From positions 1 through 64,000 of the forward strand of contig NZ_PDHO01000024.1 of NCBI RefSeq assembly GCF_002887815.1: DNA of 64,000 nucleotides. Reading direction: 5' to 3'. Both the position numbers and the translations under genes were made by a program. The notes under the pieces were generated by a model. The model made no database searches. It had not been told where the DNA came from and was given only the letters and a program-made list of their open reading frames with translations. Source of the DNA: Mycobacterium sp. ENV421. GTDB taxonomy: Bacteria > Actinomycetota > Actinomycetes > Mycobacteriales > Mycobacteriaceae. Position 1 is the first letter of the stretch; each line of letters begins with the position of its first letter. Below are positions 42,074-51,695 of this stretch, in pieces.

Positions 42074-42957
42074 AGCCCGCCGGGCCGGATGTTCGGATTC
42101 GCCGTTGCCGGTGGTTCCAGCGGCGGCAGCACGGTGCGCCCGTCGAGTGTGTGCACCGGAAGGTCCTGCGCCCACGGGTAGTGCAAGCTGAAGGCCACCA
42201 GACCCGTTCGCTTTTCGGCCGGGAGGTGACACATCGCCAGGACGGTCTCGGCCAGGTATTCCACCGGCTCGGTCGGGAAGCTGTCCGGTATCAAGGACGC
42301 CGCGCCGGGAGTGCGCACCGCTGTGGACGGACCGACGCAATTCACCGCGATGTTGGCGTCCACCAGTTCGGCGGCGACGCCTTGGGTGAAGCGATGCAAC
42401 GCGGCCTTGCACGACGCGTAGATCACATCCCCGGCGGTCTTGTTGTAGTCGCGAAACGGCCGGACCGGCGGCACTCCGGTGACCGATCCGATGTTGACGA
42501 TCCAGCCCGCCCCCTGTCGGCGCATATGTGGCACAGCCGCTTTCGTCAAAACGAATGGCGTCCTCAGGTAGTGCTCGACGGTTCGATCGAATGTCTCCAT
42601 CGACATGTCCTCGACAACCGAATAGTCGGCGTAGCCCGCGTTGTTCACCACGATGTCGATGCGGCCGGTTCGCTCCACCACCGCATCGATCACGCCGCTG
42701 CGCGCCGCCGCGTCTTCGAGATCAGCGGCGAGACCGAAAGCCTCGCCGCCGGCGTCTTCGATGAGCGCGACCGTTTCCTCGATGGTGCCGGGCAACGCCT
42801 GACTGACTCCGGAACGCGTCGACGGTGACGGTGTGTAGGCCCGGGCAGTGACCGCGACGGTGGCGCCTTCGGCAGCCAACCGCTGGGCGATCGCGCGCCC
42901 GATTCCGCGACTGCTCCCTGTCACCAAGGCCGTTCTCCCGGCGAGGATCTGACTCAT
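42070..42957 (-). CDS. Short-chain dehydrogenase/reductase
   Basis: This 295-residue classical-type SDR has TGSSRGIGRAIAQRLAAEGA, NNAG and catalytic YASCK motifs. A C-terminal extension of about 40 residues (YPWAQDLPVHTLDG...) goes beyond the usual 250-residue core. The ATG at 42957 overlaps the BVMO3 stop by 4 bp, so it is co-translated. It could supply the ketone substrate for BVMO3 or reduce its product. Confidence 0.9.
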   Translation of the reverse strand: MSQILAGRTALVTGSSRGIGRAIAQRLAAEGATVAVTARAYTPSPSTRSGVSQALPGTIEETVALIEDAGGEAFGLAADLEDAAARSGVIDAVVERTGRIDIVVNNAGYADYSVVEDMSMETFDRTVEHYLRTPFVLTKAAVPHMRRQGAGWIVNIGSVTGVPPVRPFRDYNKTAGDVIYASCKAALHRFTQGVAAELVDANIAVNCVGPSTAVRTPGAASLIPDSFPTEPVEYLAETVLAMCHLPAEKRTGLVAFSLHYPWAQDLPVHTLDGRTVLPPLEPPATANPNIRPGGL

Positions 42958-44876
42958 TGCAGGATGAAATCCTCTTCGATGGGCGCCCGGTGCTGTCGCC
43001 ACAGGTCGACCAGCCGGTACGGGGTGGCGACGACGACACGGCCCGATTCCGACCGGTAGTACGTGTGGGCGTTCGGTGTGTGGCACCAGACCGTGCGTTG
43101 CATGGCCCGGTCGACGTCGGCGACATAGTCGTCGAAGGCGCGCTGAGTCACCTCCATGGTTCTCGCGTCGCGTAATACCATGAGCTGCAGGCACTCCACG
43201 ATGTAATGGGCGAGGACCTCCATCGCGAAGTTGGCGCCCGCGCCATGGCCAGGGCTGTAATTCGGTGCCGAGGTGATGAACAGGTTCGGGAAGCCCGGAA
43301 CGGTTCCGCCCCGGTATGCGCGCGGGCTGGCTCCCCACTCCCCCGCCAGCGTCTTGCCGTCACGACCGCGGATGTCGACCGTCGACAGGAAGTCCAGGTG
43401 GTAGCCGGTGGCATAGATGATGACATCGAGATCGATCTGGCGGCCGTCGGCGGTGCGAATGCCGTCGGCATTCACCGCCGCGGGTTCACTGGCTTCGACA
43501 GCGACGTGGTCGCGGGTCAGTGCCGCGTAGTAGCCGCCGGGATCCCGAATGATGCGCTTGCCGTATGGCGCGAAGTCGGGAGTGACCTTGCGCGCCAAGT
43601 CGGTACCGGCGCCGAACGTTCGGTCGATGTAGTCCAGGCACATCTGCAACAGGACGTCGTTGGCCGGTGAGATGGACAGATGACTCTGCGCCCAGTCCGG
43701 GTCTCGCAGGATGACCGGGTAGTTGTTGTCCGCCGTCGCCCAGTACGACTTGAGCCGGTGCCACATCGCGTAGTAGGGCAGCGCGCGTCCCAGATAGCGG
43801 CGGTGTTCGGGGACATCGTCGGAGAGCCGTTTGCGCGGGGCAACCCAGTGCGGTTGACGTTGGAACACGGTGAGCTGTTCGACCTCGTCGACGCACGAAT
43901 CCACGATCTGCACAGCCGTGCACCCGGCCCCGATCACGGCTACCCTTTTCCCGGCAAGGTCCAGGTCAGGATCCCACTGGGCTGAGTGAATGCTGGTTCC
44001 GGAGAACGTATCCCGCCCTTCGAGCTCCGGGAACCGGGGCCGGTTCAGGTAGCCGGCCGCGGTGACGACGACGCTGGCGTAGTCGATGGTGCGAGTGCCG
44101 TCGGCAGTGCGCGAGTGGATCTGCCACTCCCGCCGCTGCTCGTCCCACCACAAGGCTTCGACCTCGGTGCCGAACCGGATGTGGCGCCGCAGGTCGTGCT
44201 TGTCGGCCAGCTCCACCAGATACGCCTGATATTCGGCGCCTTGCGGATAGTAGTTCGACCAATCGGGGTTCACCTCGCGAGACAACGAGTAGTAGGCCGA
44301 CGGCGTATCCACACCGATCCCCGGGTACGTCGTGGTCAGCCAGGTGCCGCCGACGTCGTCGTTGCGATCGTAGATCGCAAAGTGCACACCCTCCTCGGCT
44401 GCTGCCAGCGCAACGGCGATACCGGCAAGGCCGGCGCCGATGATCGCCATCGTGGTCGTCGACGGAATCGGGACGGTACGGGGCAGCGTGGGCTGCGACG
44501 GTCGAAAACCACCCTGTTCGAGGAGGAGGTCGACGTGTTCGTCGTCGACCACCGCGCCCAGAGCGACCGGCAGTAGAGCGGCGAACAGGTCACGGTCGTC
44601 GGCGGCGAGCGCACCGGCCGGCCGCGGCCGACCCAGCGCCGTGACGATCTCGTCGATCACGGTATCCAACGTGACGGGGTCCGTCGTCCCGGCACGTTCG
44701 GGTGGGTCGGGAACGTGGTCGATCTTGGCGGCGTACCGGTCGACGACAGCCGGGTCGCCGGTCATCTGCGCCAGCACGGCCACCAGGACGCCGGGATCGG
44801 CCTGCAGCAGGTGATCTCGCAACACGCTCGGATCGACTTCTGTGCTCGGTACGACGGCAGATGGTCCAGTGCTCAT
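42954..44876 (-). CDS. Baeyer-Villiger monooxygenase 3, HAPMO-like
   Basis: This 640-residue flavoprotein has an N-terminal helical extension of about 140 residues before the first Rossmann motif (AIIGAGLAGIAVA), the layout of 4-hydroxyacetophenone monooxygenases. The fingerprint reads FSGTSIHSAQWD and the second Rossmann motif is GAGCTAV. It is clearly a different subfamily from BVMO1 and BVMO2. It heads a two-gene operon with the SDR and is divergent from the acyl-CoA dehydrogenase. Confidence 0.9.
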   Translation of the reverse strand: MSTGPSAVVPSTEVDPSVLRDHLLQADPGVLVAVLAQMTGDPAVVDRYAAKIDHVPDPPERAGTTDPVTLDTVIDEIVTALGRPRPAGALAADDRDLFAALLPVALGAVVDDEHVDLLLEQGGFRPSQPTLPRTVPIPSTTTMAIIGAGLAGIAVALAAAEEGVHFAIYDRNDDVGGTWLTTTYPGIGVDTPSAYYSLSREVNPDWSNYYPQGAEYQAYLVELADKHDLRRHIRFGTEVEALWWDEQRREWQIHSRTADGTRTIDYASVVVTAAGYLNRPRFPELEGRDTFSGTSIHSAQWDPDLDLAGKRVAVIGAGCTAVQIVDSCVDEVEQLTVFQRQPHWVAPRKRLSDDVPEHRRYLGRALPYYAMWHRLKSYWATADNNYPVILRDPDWAQSHLSISPANDVLLQMCLDYIDRTFGAGTDLARKVTPDFAPYGKRIIRDPGGYYAALTRDHVAVEASEPAAVNADGIRTADGRQIDLDVIIYATGYHLDFLSTVDIRGRDGKTLAGEWGASPRAYRGGTVPGFPNLFITSAPNYSPGHGAGANFAMEVLAHYIVECLQLMVLRDARTMEVTQRAFDDYVADVDRAMQRTVWCHTPNAHTYYRSESGRVVVATPYRLVDLWRQHRAPIEEDFILQ

Positions 44877-44977
44877 GGGACCCGAGTATCCGAGGACTGC
44901 GCAGCGCCGGCAGCGCTGTTGTCTACTCAGCGGGAGACTCGGCGGTGGCAGCCGTCTGCGGTCTTAGAGTTCGGTCC

Positions 44978-46150
44978 ATGCAGCGCGTGCACTACGACGA
45001 CGACCATCTGGCCTTCGGTGACCTGGCCGGCGATTTCGCCGCCAAGGCGATAGCTCCTCACATCGAATCGTGGGAGACCGCCGGCATCGCCCCGCGCGCC
45101 GTCTTCGCGGCCGCGGGAGCGATCGGCCTGCTCGGTTTCGCGGCGCCTGAACAGTTCGGCGGCATGGGCGTCAACGACTTTCGCTACAACCAGATCCTCA
45201 TCGAGCGCTGCATGGCGGCGCACGCCGGCAACGTGGGCCTGAGCTTCGCGGTACACAACGACATCTGCCTGCCCTACCTCGCGGAGGTCGCCGATGACGA
45301 GCAGCGACAGCGGTGGCTCCCAGGCTTCGTGCGGGGCGAGTTGATCGCCGCGATAGCCATGACCGAGCCGGGTGCGGGCTCCGACGTCGCCGCCATTCGG
45401 ACGAGCGGTGCCGACGCCGGCGATCACTTCGTCGTCAACGGCGCCAAGACCTTCATCACCAACGGGCAGAATGCCGACCTGGTGATGACCGCGGTGCGCA
45501 CGTCGCCCGATCGCCACCGGGGACTGACGTTGATGGTCATCGAGCGTGGCATGCCCGGCTTCGAACGGGGCCGCAACCTCGACAAGCTCGGTCTGCATTG
45601 CCAAGACACCTCAGAGCTGTCCTTCACCGACGTGGCGGTACCGAAAGCGAACGTTCTCGGCGAAGTCGGCCGGGGTTTCGAATACCTGATGCGCAATCTC
45701 CCTCAGGAACGGATGCAGATCGCGGTGGGCAGCCTCGGGCGGGCTCGCGCCGCGCTGCAGTGGACGATCGACCACGTCCGCGATCGCACCGCCTTCGGGA
45801 AGCCCATCGGCGCCCTGCAGAACACGCGTTTCGCGCTGGCCGACGCGGCAACCGAGGTTGCGGTCGCAGAGTCCTTCGTCGACCGCTGCGTGATCGAACT
45901 CAATGCCGGTCGGCTGACTCCCGCTGACGCCGCCAAGGCGAAACTCTGGGCAACCGAGATGGAGTTCCGGGTGCTCGACAGCTGCCAGCAGTTGTTCGGA
46001 GGCTACGGCTATATGCGCGAATACCCGATCGCCCGCGCGGCTGTCGACGCGCGCGTCACCCGGGTGTATGGCGGCACCTCAGAAATTATGCGGGAGATCA
46101 TCGGGCGCGACCTCGCCCTGGACCCGACGCGAACGGCGGCCCCGGCATGA
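44978..46150 (+). CDS. Acyl-CoA dehydrogenase (FadE-type)
   Basis: This 390-residue enzyme has the AMTEPGAGSD flavin/substrate loop, RTAFGKPIGALQ and a C-terminal YGGTSEIMREI. The usual YEGT Glu is Gly here, so the catalytic base may lie elsewhere, as in isovaleryl/long-chain types. It would form a 2,3-enoyl-CoA. The ATG at 44978 is the first Met giving the normal length. It overlaps the next gene by 4 bp. Confidence 0.9.
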   Translation: MQRVHYDDDHLAFGDLAGDFAAKAIAPHIESWETAGIAPRAVFAAAGAIGLLGFAAPEQFGGMGVNDFRYNQILIERCMAAHAGNVGLSFAVHNDICLPYLAEVADDEQRQRWLPGFVRGELIAAIAMTEPGAGSDVAAIRTSGADAGDHFVVNGAKTFITNGQNADLVMTAVRTSPDRHRGLTLMVIERGMPGFERGRNLDKLGLHCQDTSELSFTDVAVPKANVLGEVGRGFEYLMRNLPQERMQIAVGSLGRARAALQWTIDHVRDRTAFGKPIGALQNTRFALADAATEVAVAESFVDRCVIELNAGRLTPADAAKAKLWATEMEFRVLDSCQQLFGGYGYMREYPIARAAVDARVTRVYGGTSEIMREIIGRDLALDPTRTAAPA

Positions 46151-47715
46151 GCGTGCAGGACCTGGTTGACGCCGCGCGCGGTCATGGCCTGGGCGACATT
46201 CCCCGGCGCACCGCCCGCCGATTCCCGGACAAGGTCGCTGTCGTCGACGGCGACGTCACCCTGACCTTCGCCGAGTTCGACGAGCTCGTCGACCGCGCCG
46301 CTGCCGCGTTGAGCGACAACGGGTTCGGGCCTGGCGATCGAGTGGCGTTGCTGGCCCGAAATTGCTGGCAGTACGCGGTGCTCGCGTTCGCCACGGCGCG
46401 CGCAGCAGTGGTGCTCGTCCCGCTGAACTTCATGCTCACCGCCGAGGAAATCGCCTACATCGTGGATCACTGCCGAGCCACGGGCTTCATCGCCGAGGCT
46501 GATCTCACCGCGGTGGCCGAGGAAGCGATGCGCCGCAGTGGAACTGCCCCGACGCGGATCGCCATCCCCGCTCCGGGATTACCGCTGCCACCGGGATGGA
46601 TCGACTTCGAGCACAGCCTGACCACCACGTCGCCCCCGCCGAGGCCCCGGGTGGACGATGACCAACTGCTGCGGGTGATGTACACCAGCGGAACCGAGTC
46701 ACGGCCCAAGGGCGTCATGCACACCGCCCGGAGTCTGATGTGGCAGTACGTCAGTTCCATCACCGCGGGATCGATGTGCGCCGACGACATCGAAATTCAC
46801 TCCCTGCCGCTCTACCACTGTGCCCAGCTCGACAACTTCCTGGCGACCGATATCTACCTCGGCGCAACGAGCATCCTGTTACCGCGGCCCGATCCGGAAG
46901 CGGTGCTGCGCACCATCGAGCGGTACGCGGTGACCAACTACTTCGCTCCCCCCACGGTATGGATCAGCCTGCTGCGGAGTCCGGTCTTCGATCGAGTCGA
47001 CCTCTCGAGCTTGCGAAAGGGTTACTACGGAGCGTCGGCGATGCCGACCGAGATCCTGCACGAGATCCGGCACCGCTTGCCGAACCTGGAGCTCTGGAAC
47101 TTTTACGGGCAGACCGAAATTGCGCCACTTGCGTCCGCGCTGGGCCCAGAGGATCAGGAGGTTCACGCCGGTGCCGCGGGACGGCCGGTGCTCAACGTGG
47201 AAACCGCGATCCTCGATGAATCCGACGTCCCGGTCGCGGCGGGAACTGTCGGCGAGATCTCTCATCGGAGTCCGCACCTCATGCTCGGATACCTCGACGA
47301 CCCGGACAAGACGGCCGAGGCCTTCCGGGGCGGCTGGTTCCACTCGGGGGATCTTGGCTTCTACGACGACGCCGGGTTGCTCCATGTCGTGGACCGGAAG
47401 AAAGACATGATCAAGACCGGCGGCGAGAATGTGGCCAGTCGCGAGGTCGAAGACGTGCTGTATTTGCACGCCGGTGTCGAGGAGGCGGCGGTTTTCGGGC
47501 TGGCGCACCCGGTGTGGGTGGAAGCTGTGGTGGCCGCGGTGGTTCCGCGCTCCGGCGCGGAGCTGACCGAGGACGACGTGCTCGGCCATTGCCGGCAACA
47601 CCTGGCCGGGTTCAAGACGCCCAAGCACGTGTTCTTCGTTGATCAGTTGCCGAAAAACCCCAGCGGGAAGCTGCTGAAACGCGACCTCCGGCAACGGTTC
47701 ACACTGCCGGTGTGA
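46147..47715 (+). CDS. Acyl-CoA synthetase (FadD-type)
   Basis: This 522-residue ANL-family ligase has the P-loop YTSGTESRPKGV, the NFYGQTE motif, the HSGDLGFYDDAG hinge region and the C-terminal catalytic Lys in NPSGKLLKRDL. It activates a carboxylic acid to its CoA thioester using ATP. Coupled to the acyl-CoA dehydrogenase, it would feed ring-opened acids into beta-oxidation. Confidence 0.92.
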   Translation: MSVQDLVDAARGHGLGDIPRRTARRFPDKVAVVDGDVTLTFAEFDELVDRAAAALSDNGFGPGDRVALLARNCWQYAVLAFATARAAVVLVPLNFMLTAEEIAYIVDHCRATGFIAEADLTAVAEEAMRRSGTAPTRIAIPAPGLPLPPGWIDFEHSLTTTSPPPRPRVDDDQLLRVMYTSGTESRPKGVMHTARSLMWQYVSSITAGSMCADDIEIHSLPLYHCAQLDNFLATDIYLGATSILLPRPDPEAVLRTIERYAVTNYFAPPTVWISLLRSPVFDRVDLSSLRKGYYGASAMPTEILHEIRHRLPNLELWNFYGQTEIAPLASALGPEDQEVHAGAAGRPVLNVETAILDESDVPVAAGTVGEISHRSPHLMLGYLDDPDKTAEAFRGGWFHSGDLGFYDDAGLLHVVDRKKDMIKTGGENVASREVEDVLYLHAGVEEAAVFGLAHPVWVEAVVAAVVPRSGAELTEDDVLGHCRQHLAGFKTPKHVFFVDQLPKNPSGKLLKRDLRQRFTLPV

Positions 47716-47791
47716 CGCCACCGGAATCTGGGTGTTCCACTCAACGGGCAGGTGCGGTTTTTTTGGCGCCGGGCCCGAGTTGACTGCCGGT

Positions 47792-48280
47792 ATGAGCAAC
47801 GAGATCACGGTGGCCGAGGTTCAGGAGTTCATCGCCGGATTCTGGTATCACTACGACCAGGGCCACTTCGACGAGGTGGGAATCCGCCTCGCCGACGAGA
47901 TGGAGTACCTGAGTCGGTCCGATTCGGGTAACTGCCCGTTCGAGCACCTGCTGGCAGCCGAATTGAGCGGCAAGGCAGAAACACTCGCGTGGCTGACCGA
48001 GCATCGCAACGAGAATCCGTATCCGTGCCGGCACCACGCGACCAACATCTTTCGCACCGGTGTGGTCGGCGATGTGACCACGGTTCGCTTCTATATGTTT
48101 GTCAACCAGATCACCAACAACGTGCCGTTCGCGGTGTCGAGCGGCATCGCCGACGCCGGTATCCGGCGCGCCGGCGACTCGCTGGTGCTGACCTCGCTGA
48201 CGGTGGTGCTCGACGCCGAGGATTCGATTCCGTTCGCTCAACACGCGGCCAAGGCCGCAGCCGGCACGCAACCGGCGTGA
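47792..48280 (+). CDS. SnoaL/NTF2-like protein 1
   Basis: This 162-residue protein with an NTF2-like cone fold begins with helix VAEVQEFIAGFWYHYDQG. It contains HHATNIF and paired strands typical of SnoaL-type hydratase/isomerase-like or dioxygenase small-subunit-like proteins. The ATG at 47792 was chosen over an upstream in-frame reading. It overlaps the SDR gene by 4 bp. The function is unknown. Confidence 0.82.
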   Translation: MSNEITVAEVQEFIAGFWYHYDQGHFDEVGIRLADEMEYLSRSDSGNCPFEHLLAAELSGKAETLAWLTEHRNENPYPCRHHATNIFRTGVVGDVTTVRFYMFVNQITNNVPFAVSSGIADAGIRRAGDSLVLTSLTVVLDAEDSIPFAQHAAKAAAGTQPA

Positions 48281-49140
48281 GCGCCCGCGAACTCTTCGGC
48301 GGGGGCGTCGCGGTCATCACCGGCGCCGGCGCCGGCATCGGCGCGGGCTTGGCACGCCACGCCAGCCGCCTCGGCATGACAGTGGTGTTGGCTGACATCG
48401 ATGCCGCTGCGGTGGCGGATCTGCGCGACGAGCTCACCGCGGCAGGCGGATCGGCGATCGATACGGTGTGCGATGTCCGCGACGCCGATGCCGTCCAGGC
48501 GTTGGCCGACGACGTACACCGCGAACTCGGCCCAGTCCGGCTGCTGGTCAACAACGCCGGTGTCGAACAGTTCGGCTATCTCTGGGACATCCCGGTGGCC
48601 AACTGGCAGCGCGTCGTGGACGTGAACATCAGCGGAGTCTTCAACGGTATCCGGGCGTTCCTCCCGAAGATGATGGCCACCGATGCGCCGGCATGGGTAT
48701 GGAACCTCTCCTCGGTCGGCGGCGTCGCGGTGGTGCCCCTGCAGGCGCCGTACATCATGAGTAAGCACGCTGTGCTCGCACTGACCGAGTGTCTGCATCT
48801 GGAGGTCCAATCCGCAGGCCATGCTCACCACCTGCACGTACAGGCGGTATTACCCGGCGCGGTGGCCTCCAATATCTTCGAATCCGCCGGCGGAGTGGAT
48901 TCCGGTGACGAGGGCGCGGCGGAGGCGCAGCGGGCCGCCATGCTCGACATCAAGGCCGACGCGATGGACCCGTTGAGTGCCGCAGAGGTGGTTTTCGACC
49001 AAGCCGCCGAAGACCGGTTCTATCTGCTCACGCAACCCGACTACGTCGGCTCGGCGATGGCGGAGCGCGCCCGGGTGCTGACCACCCAGGAGCCGCCGAC
49101 GTTACGCACCCGGCGCCGATTCGACCCGACCCGGCACTGA
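48277..49140 (+). CDS. Short-chain dehydrogenase/reductase
   Basis: This 287-residue SDR has TGAGAGIGAGLARHASRLGM, NNAG and YIMSKHAV motifs. The GTG start overlaps the preceding stop (GTGA) and its TGA shares a base with the next ATG. It is in the same rightward run as FadE, FadD, SnoaL and an esterase. Its substrate is not evident. Confidence 0.9.
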   Translation: MSARELFGGGVAVITGAGAGIGAGLARHASRLGMTVVLADIDAAAVADLRDELTAAGGSAIDTVCDVRDADAVQALADDVHRELGPVRLLVNNAGVEQFGYLWDIPVANWQRVVDVNISGVFNGIRAFLPKMMATDAPAWVWNLSSVGGVAVVPLQAPYIMSKHAVLALTECLHLEVQSAGHAHHLHVQAVLPGAVASNIFESAGGVDSGDEGAAEAQRAAMLDIKADAMDPLSAAEVVFDQAAEDRFYLLTQPDYVGSAMAERARVLTTQEPPTLRTRRRFDPTRH

Positions 49141-50177
49141 TGCGTCCCCCACAACTCGATCCGGATGCCGCCGACCGCGTCGCATCCCTGGGTGTGCCGG
49201 CTCCCATGCGGATCCGGGGTCTGGCCGCGGTGCGGTCCGGTCTCGAAGCCGCGCCGCGTCCGGAGATGCCTCCGATGGCCGAGATCCGTGACGCGGCGGC
49301 ATCGGGACCGGCGGGGTCGATCCCGTTGCGGATCTACCGCCCCACCAACGACCCTCACTCACCGGTGTTGGTGTACCTGCACGGCGGCGGCCTGGTGATG
49401 GGAAGCAATCACTCATTCGAACCCCTGGCGCGCGAGCTGGCCCACGCCAGCGGCGCGGCGGTGGTAGCGGTCGACTACCGGCTCGCGCCGGAGTCACCGC
49501 CGCCGGCTCAATTCGACGACGCCTACGCCGCTACCGAATGGATTGCCGCCCATGCCGATTCCCTGGGCTTGGATAGCAGCCGGCTGGCGGTGGTGGGCGA
49601 CAGTGCCGGCGGTTCGCTGGCGGCCGCCGTCACTTTGGCGGCCCGTGACCACCGCGGACCCCGAATCTGTGCGCAGGTGTTGCTCTATCCCGGCCTGGAC
49701 CGGGATATGGGTGCCGCGTCGATCACGTCGATGCCGGATGCGCCGATGCTGCGCCACGACGACATCCTGTACATGCACGAACTGGTCGACCGCGGCGCCG
49801 GGGTATCGCACGATCCCTACCAAATCCCCGCCTATGCAGAGGATCTGAGCGACCTGCCGGCTGCCATCGTGGTCACCGGAGAGTGTGATCCGATCAGGGA
49901 CTGGGGCGAACGCTACGCTGGCCGGCTGCGTGACGCCGGCGTGCAGACGACGATCACGCGTTACCCGGGTGTGTATCACGGATTCTTGATGCGCTCGGAT
50001 ACCACCGCTCGTGGGCGGCTGGCCATTGCAGAAATCGGGGCTCTGCTGCGCGCCAAATTCACTCACTCCCTCGGTTGCAGCGAACCTCCCGATCAACGGA
50101 CGTCGGCCCCATCCGCCGCCCCGTCGCCCACCACAATCGAAAGCCTCACCACCGAAGGAGATCATCGTGCTGACTGA
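49140..50177 (+). CDS. HSL-family esterase 2
   Basis: This 345-residue alpha/beta hydrolase has HGGGL, GDSAGG, Asp in GECDPIRD and His in GVYHGF. A low-complexity C-terminal tail of about 35 residues (Ser/Pro/Thr-rich) goes beyond the normal end and overlaps the next gene's start by 11 bp. It probably hydrolyses esters made by the BVMOs. Confidence 0.9.
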   Translation: MRPPQLDPDAADRVASLGVPAPMRIRGLAAVRSGLEAAPRPEMPPMAEIRDAAASGPAGSIPLRIYRPTNDPHSPVLVYLHGGGLVMGSNHSFEPLARELAHASGAAVVAVDYRLAPESPPPAQFDDAYAATEWIAAHADSLGLDSSRLAVVGDSAGGSLAAAVTLAARDHRGPRICAQVLLYPGLDRDMGAASITSMPDAPMLRHDDILYMHELVDRGAGVSHDPYQIPAYAEDLSDLPAAIVVTGECDPIRDWGERYAGRLRDAGVQTTITRYPGVYHGFLMRSDTTARGRLAIAEIGALLRAKFTHSLGCSEPPDQRTSAPSAAPSPTTIESLTTEGDHRAD

Positions 50178-51243
50178 CGAGCAGCGTCTGGAACTGTCCG
50201 ACATCCTGCGTCCGGTGGCGCCGCCGCGGGAGATCTCCGATATCTACACCGCGGACCAACGACGCCGGCTGCTCGACGTCGTGCACACGCAAGGACCGTG
50301 GAAGCTCATCATCGCTCAGCATTTCGCCTCGGCCGATGAATTGATGGCCACGATGAGTGGCGCATTTCCCGAGGGGTTCACGCCCTCGCTGGACCTGTTC
50401 CTCACCCCCACCTTCCGCGGGTATCTGGCCAACTACGGCACGGTCCTCTACCCCGAGTTGCACGACTGCTTCTACAACGCCGACTTCGTCGAGCACGCGA
50501 AGAGCTACTGGAATGCGCAGTACGCCAAGCCCGAAATGATGTTGTTCAACATCAACGGACCCTGCGCCAACCGCGACCCCGGACACCTGGACTCCCCCAG
50601 CTTCCGCGGCGTGCGCCACTCGAACGCGCCCACCTGGTTGTGCAGCGTGATGGGCAAGTCCGGGCTGTTCACCGACTACCTCATAAAGATGGCCCAGGTC
50701 ATCACCTGGTTCTCCCTCGACGAAGGATCCGGTTTCACGTATTGGCCGGACGGCCCGCTCAAGCCACCAGCCCGCGTCCTGCCACCGATCAACAACCGCG
50801 GAGTCGTCGTGCAGAACGAAATGATGGTGCACCGCGGGGAGGCCAATGGACCACTGGAGCAACAGATTCCGGCCGGACTGGAATTCGATACCGTCTTCGC
50901 CGGCGATCCTGCCGACCGCGACAGCTGGGTTCTGAAGAACGGCGAGGACGTGATCGCTCGTCACCACACCGACGAACTGCGGTTCCTCGTGCACTGGTCG
51001 GCCGAAGTCTTCACCGACTTCGACGAACTGAAGAAGAACATGGACGGCTCTGACGACATCACGATCGAGCGCGCCATCGACATGATGGTCGACGACCTCA
51101 ACGGCAAGGGCATCACACTAGACGTGCCGAGCCAGCCGTTGCACGATCCACAGTTCATCGGCGCCCTCAACGCCGCCTACGATCTCGGCGGGCCAGCCAG
51201 CTACCCAGACGAGGCGCCCATCAGCGCGTTCCAGTTCGCATAA
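50167..51243 (+). CDS. Unrecognised protein, possible Fe(II)/2OG-type oxygenase
   Basis: This 358-residue soluble protein has GHLDSPSFRG (an HxD pair at about residues 141-143) and, about 85 residues later, a His in MMVHRGEANGP. The HxD...H spacing recalls Fe(II)/2-oxoglutarate or phytanoyl-CoA-dioxygenase-like enzymes. I cannot align it securely to one. The GTG start at 50167 follows an AAGGAG site. It is translated with the esterase and followed 7 bp later by a SnoaL-like gene. Confidence 0.7.
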   Translation: MLTDEQRLELSDILRPVAPPREISDIYTADQRRRLLDVVHTQGPWKLIIAQHFASADELMATMSGAFPEGFTPSLDLFLTPTFRGYLANYGTVLYPELHDCFYNADFVEHAKSYWNAQYAKPEMMLFNINGPCANRDPGHLDSPSFRGVRHSNAPTWLCSVMGKSGLFTDYLIKMAQVITWFSLDEGSGFTYWPDGPLKPPARVLPPINNRGVVVQNEMMVHRGEANGPLEQQIPAGLEFDTVFAGDPADRDSWVLKNGEDVIARHHTDELRFLVHWSAEVFTDFDELKKNMDGSDDITIERAIDMMVDDLNGKGITLDVPSQPLHDPQFIGALNAAYDLGGPASYPDEAPISAFQFA

Positions 51244-51250
51244 TCAGCGC

Positions 51251-51694
51251 ATGGAATCAGACTTTCTGGAACACCTGCGCGGTGAACGCGCCATCGAACG
51301 GGCGTTGATCCACTTCGCACGAGCAATGGACGACCGCGACTGGTCTGTGATGAGCGAAATCCTCGAGGTGGACGCCGAGGCAGACTTCGGCACCGGGCGG
51401 GTGGCAGGAAGTGCGGCGATCATCGAGTTGATCCGCGGCTATCTCGACAATTGCGGTCCCACTCAACATCTGCTGGGCAACGTCGTCGTCGATGTGGACG
51501 GTGATGTCGCCACCAGCAGGGCCTATATCCATGACGTCCACCTCAACGCGACTGCCGATCCGGCGGTTCGCTTCTACACCCTCGGCGACTACCACGACAC
51601 CTGGCGCCGAACCGGCGACGGCAGTTGGCGCATTTCCGAACGGCTCAAAGCCAACCGCGGCTACGTCGGCCCGCTGGAGATTTTCGGCAGCTGA
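51251..51694 (+). CDS. SnoaL/NTF2-like protein 2
   Basis: This 147-residue NTF2-like protein contains IERALIHFARAMDDRDW, with TQHLLGN and DYHDTWRRTGDGSWRI strands. The pattern matches SnoaL_4-type proteins, which include ring-hydroxylating dioxygenase beta-like and dehydratase-like members. It ends the rightward run that began at 44978. The function is unknown. Confidence 0.85.
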   Translation: MESDFLEHLRGERAIERALIHFARAMDDRDWSVMSEILEVDAEADFGTGRVAGSAAIIELIRGYLDNCGPTQHLLGNVVVDVDGDVATSRAYIHDVHLNATADPAVRFYTLGDYHDTWRRTGDGSWRISERLKANRGYVGPLEIFGS

Positions 51695-51695
51695 A

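Noticed and set aside
47752-47764. T-run after the acyl-CoA synthetase gene as an intrinsic terminator
   Set aside because: I could find no stable stem immediately before the T-run, and the next gene continues in the same direction.
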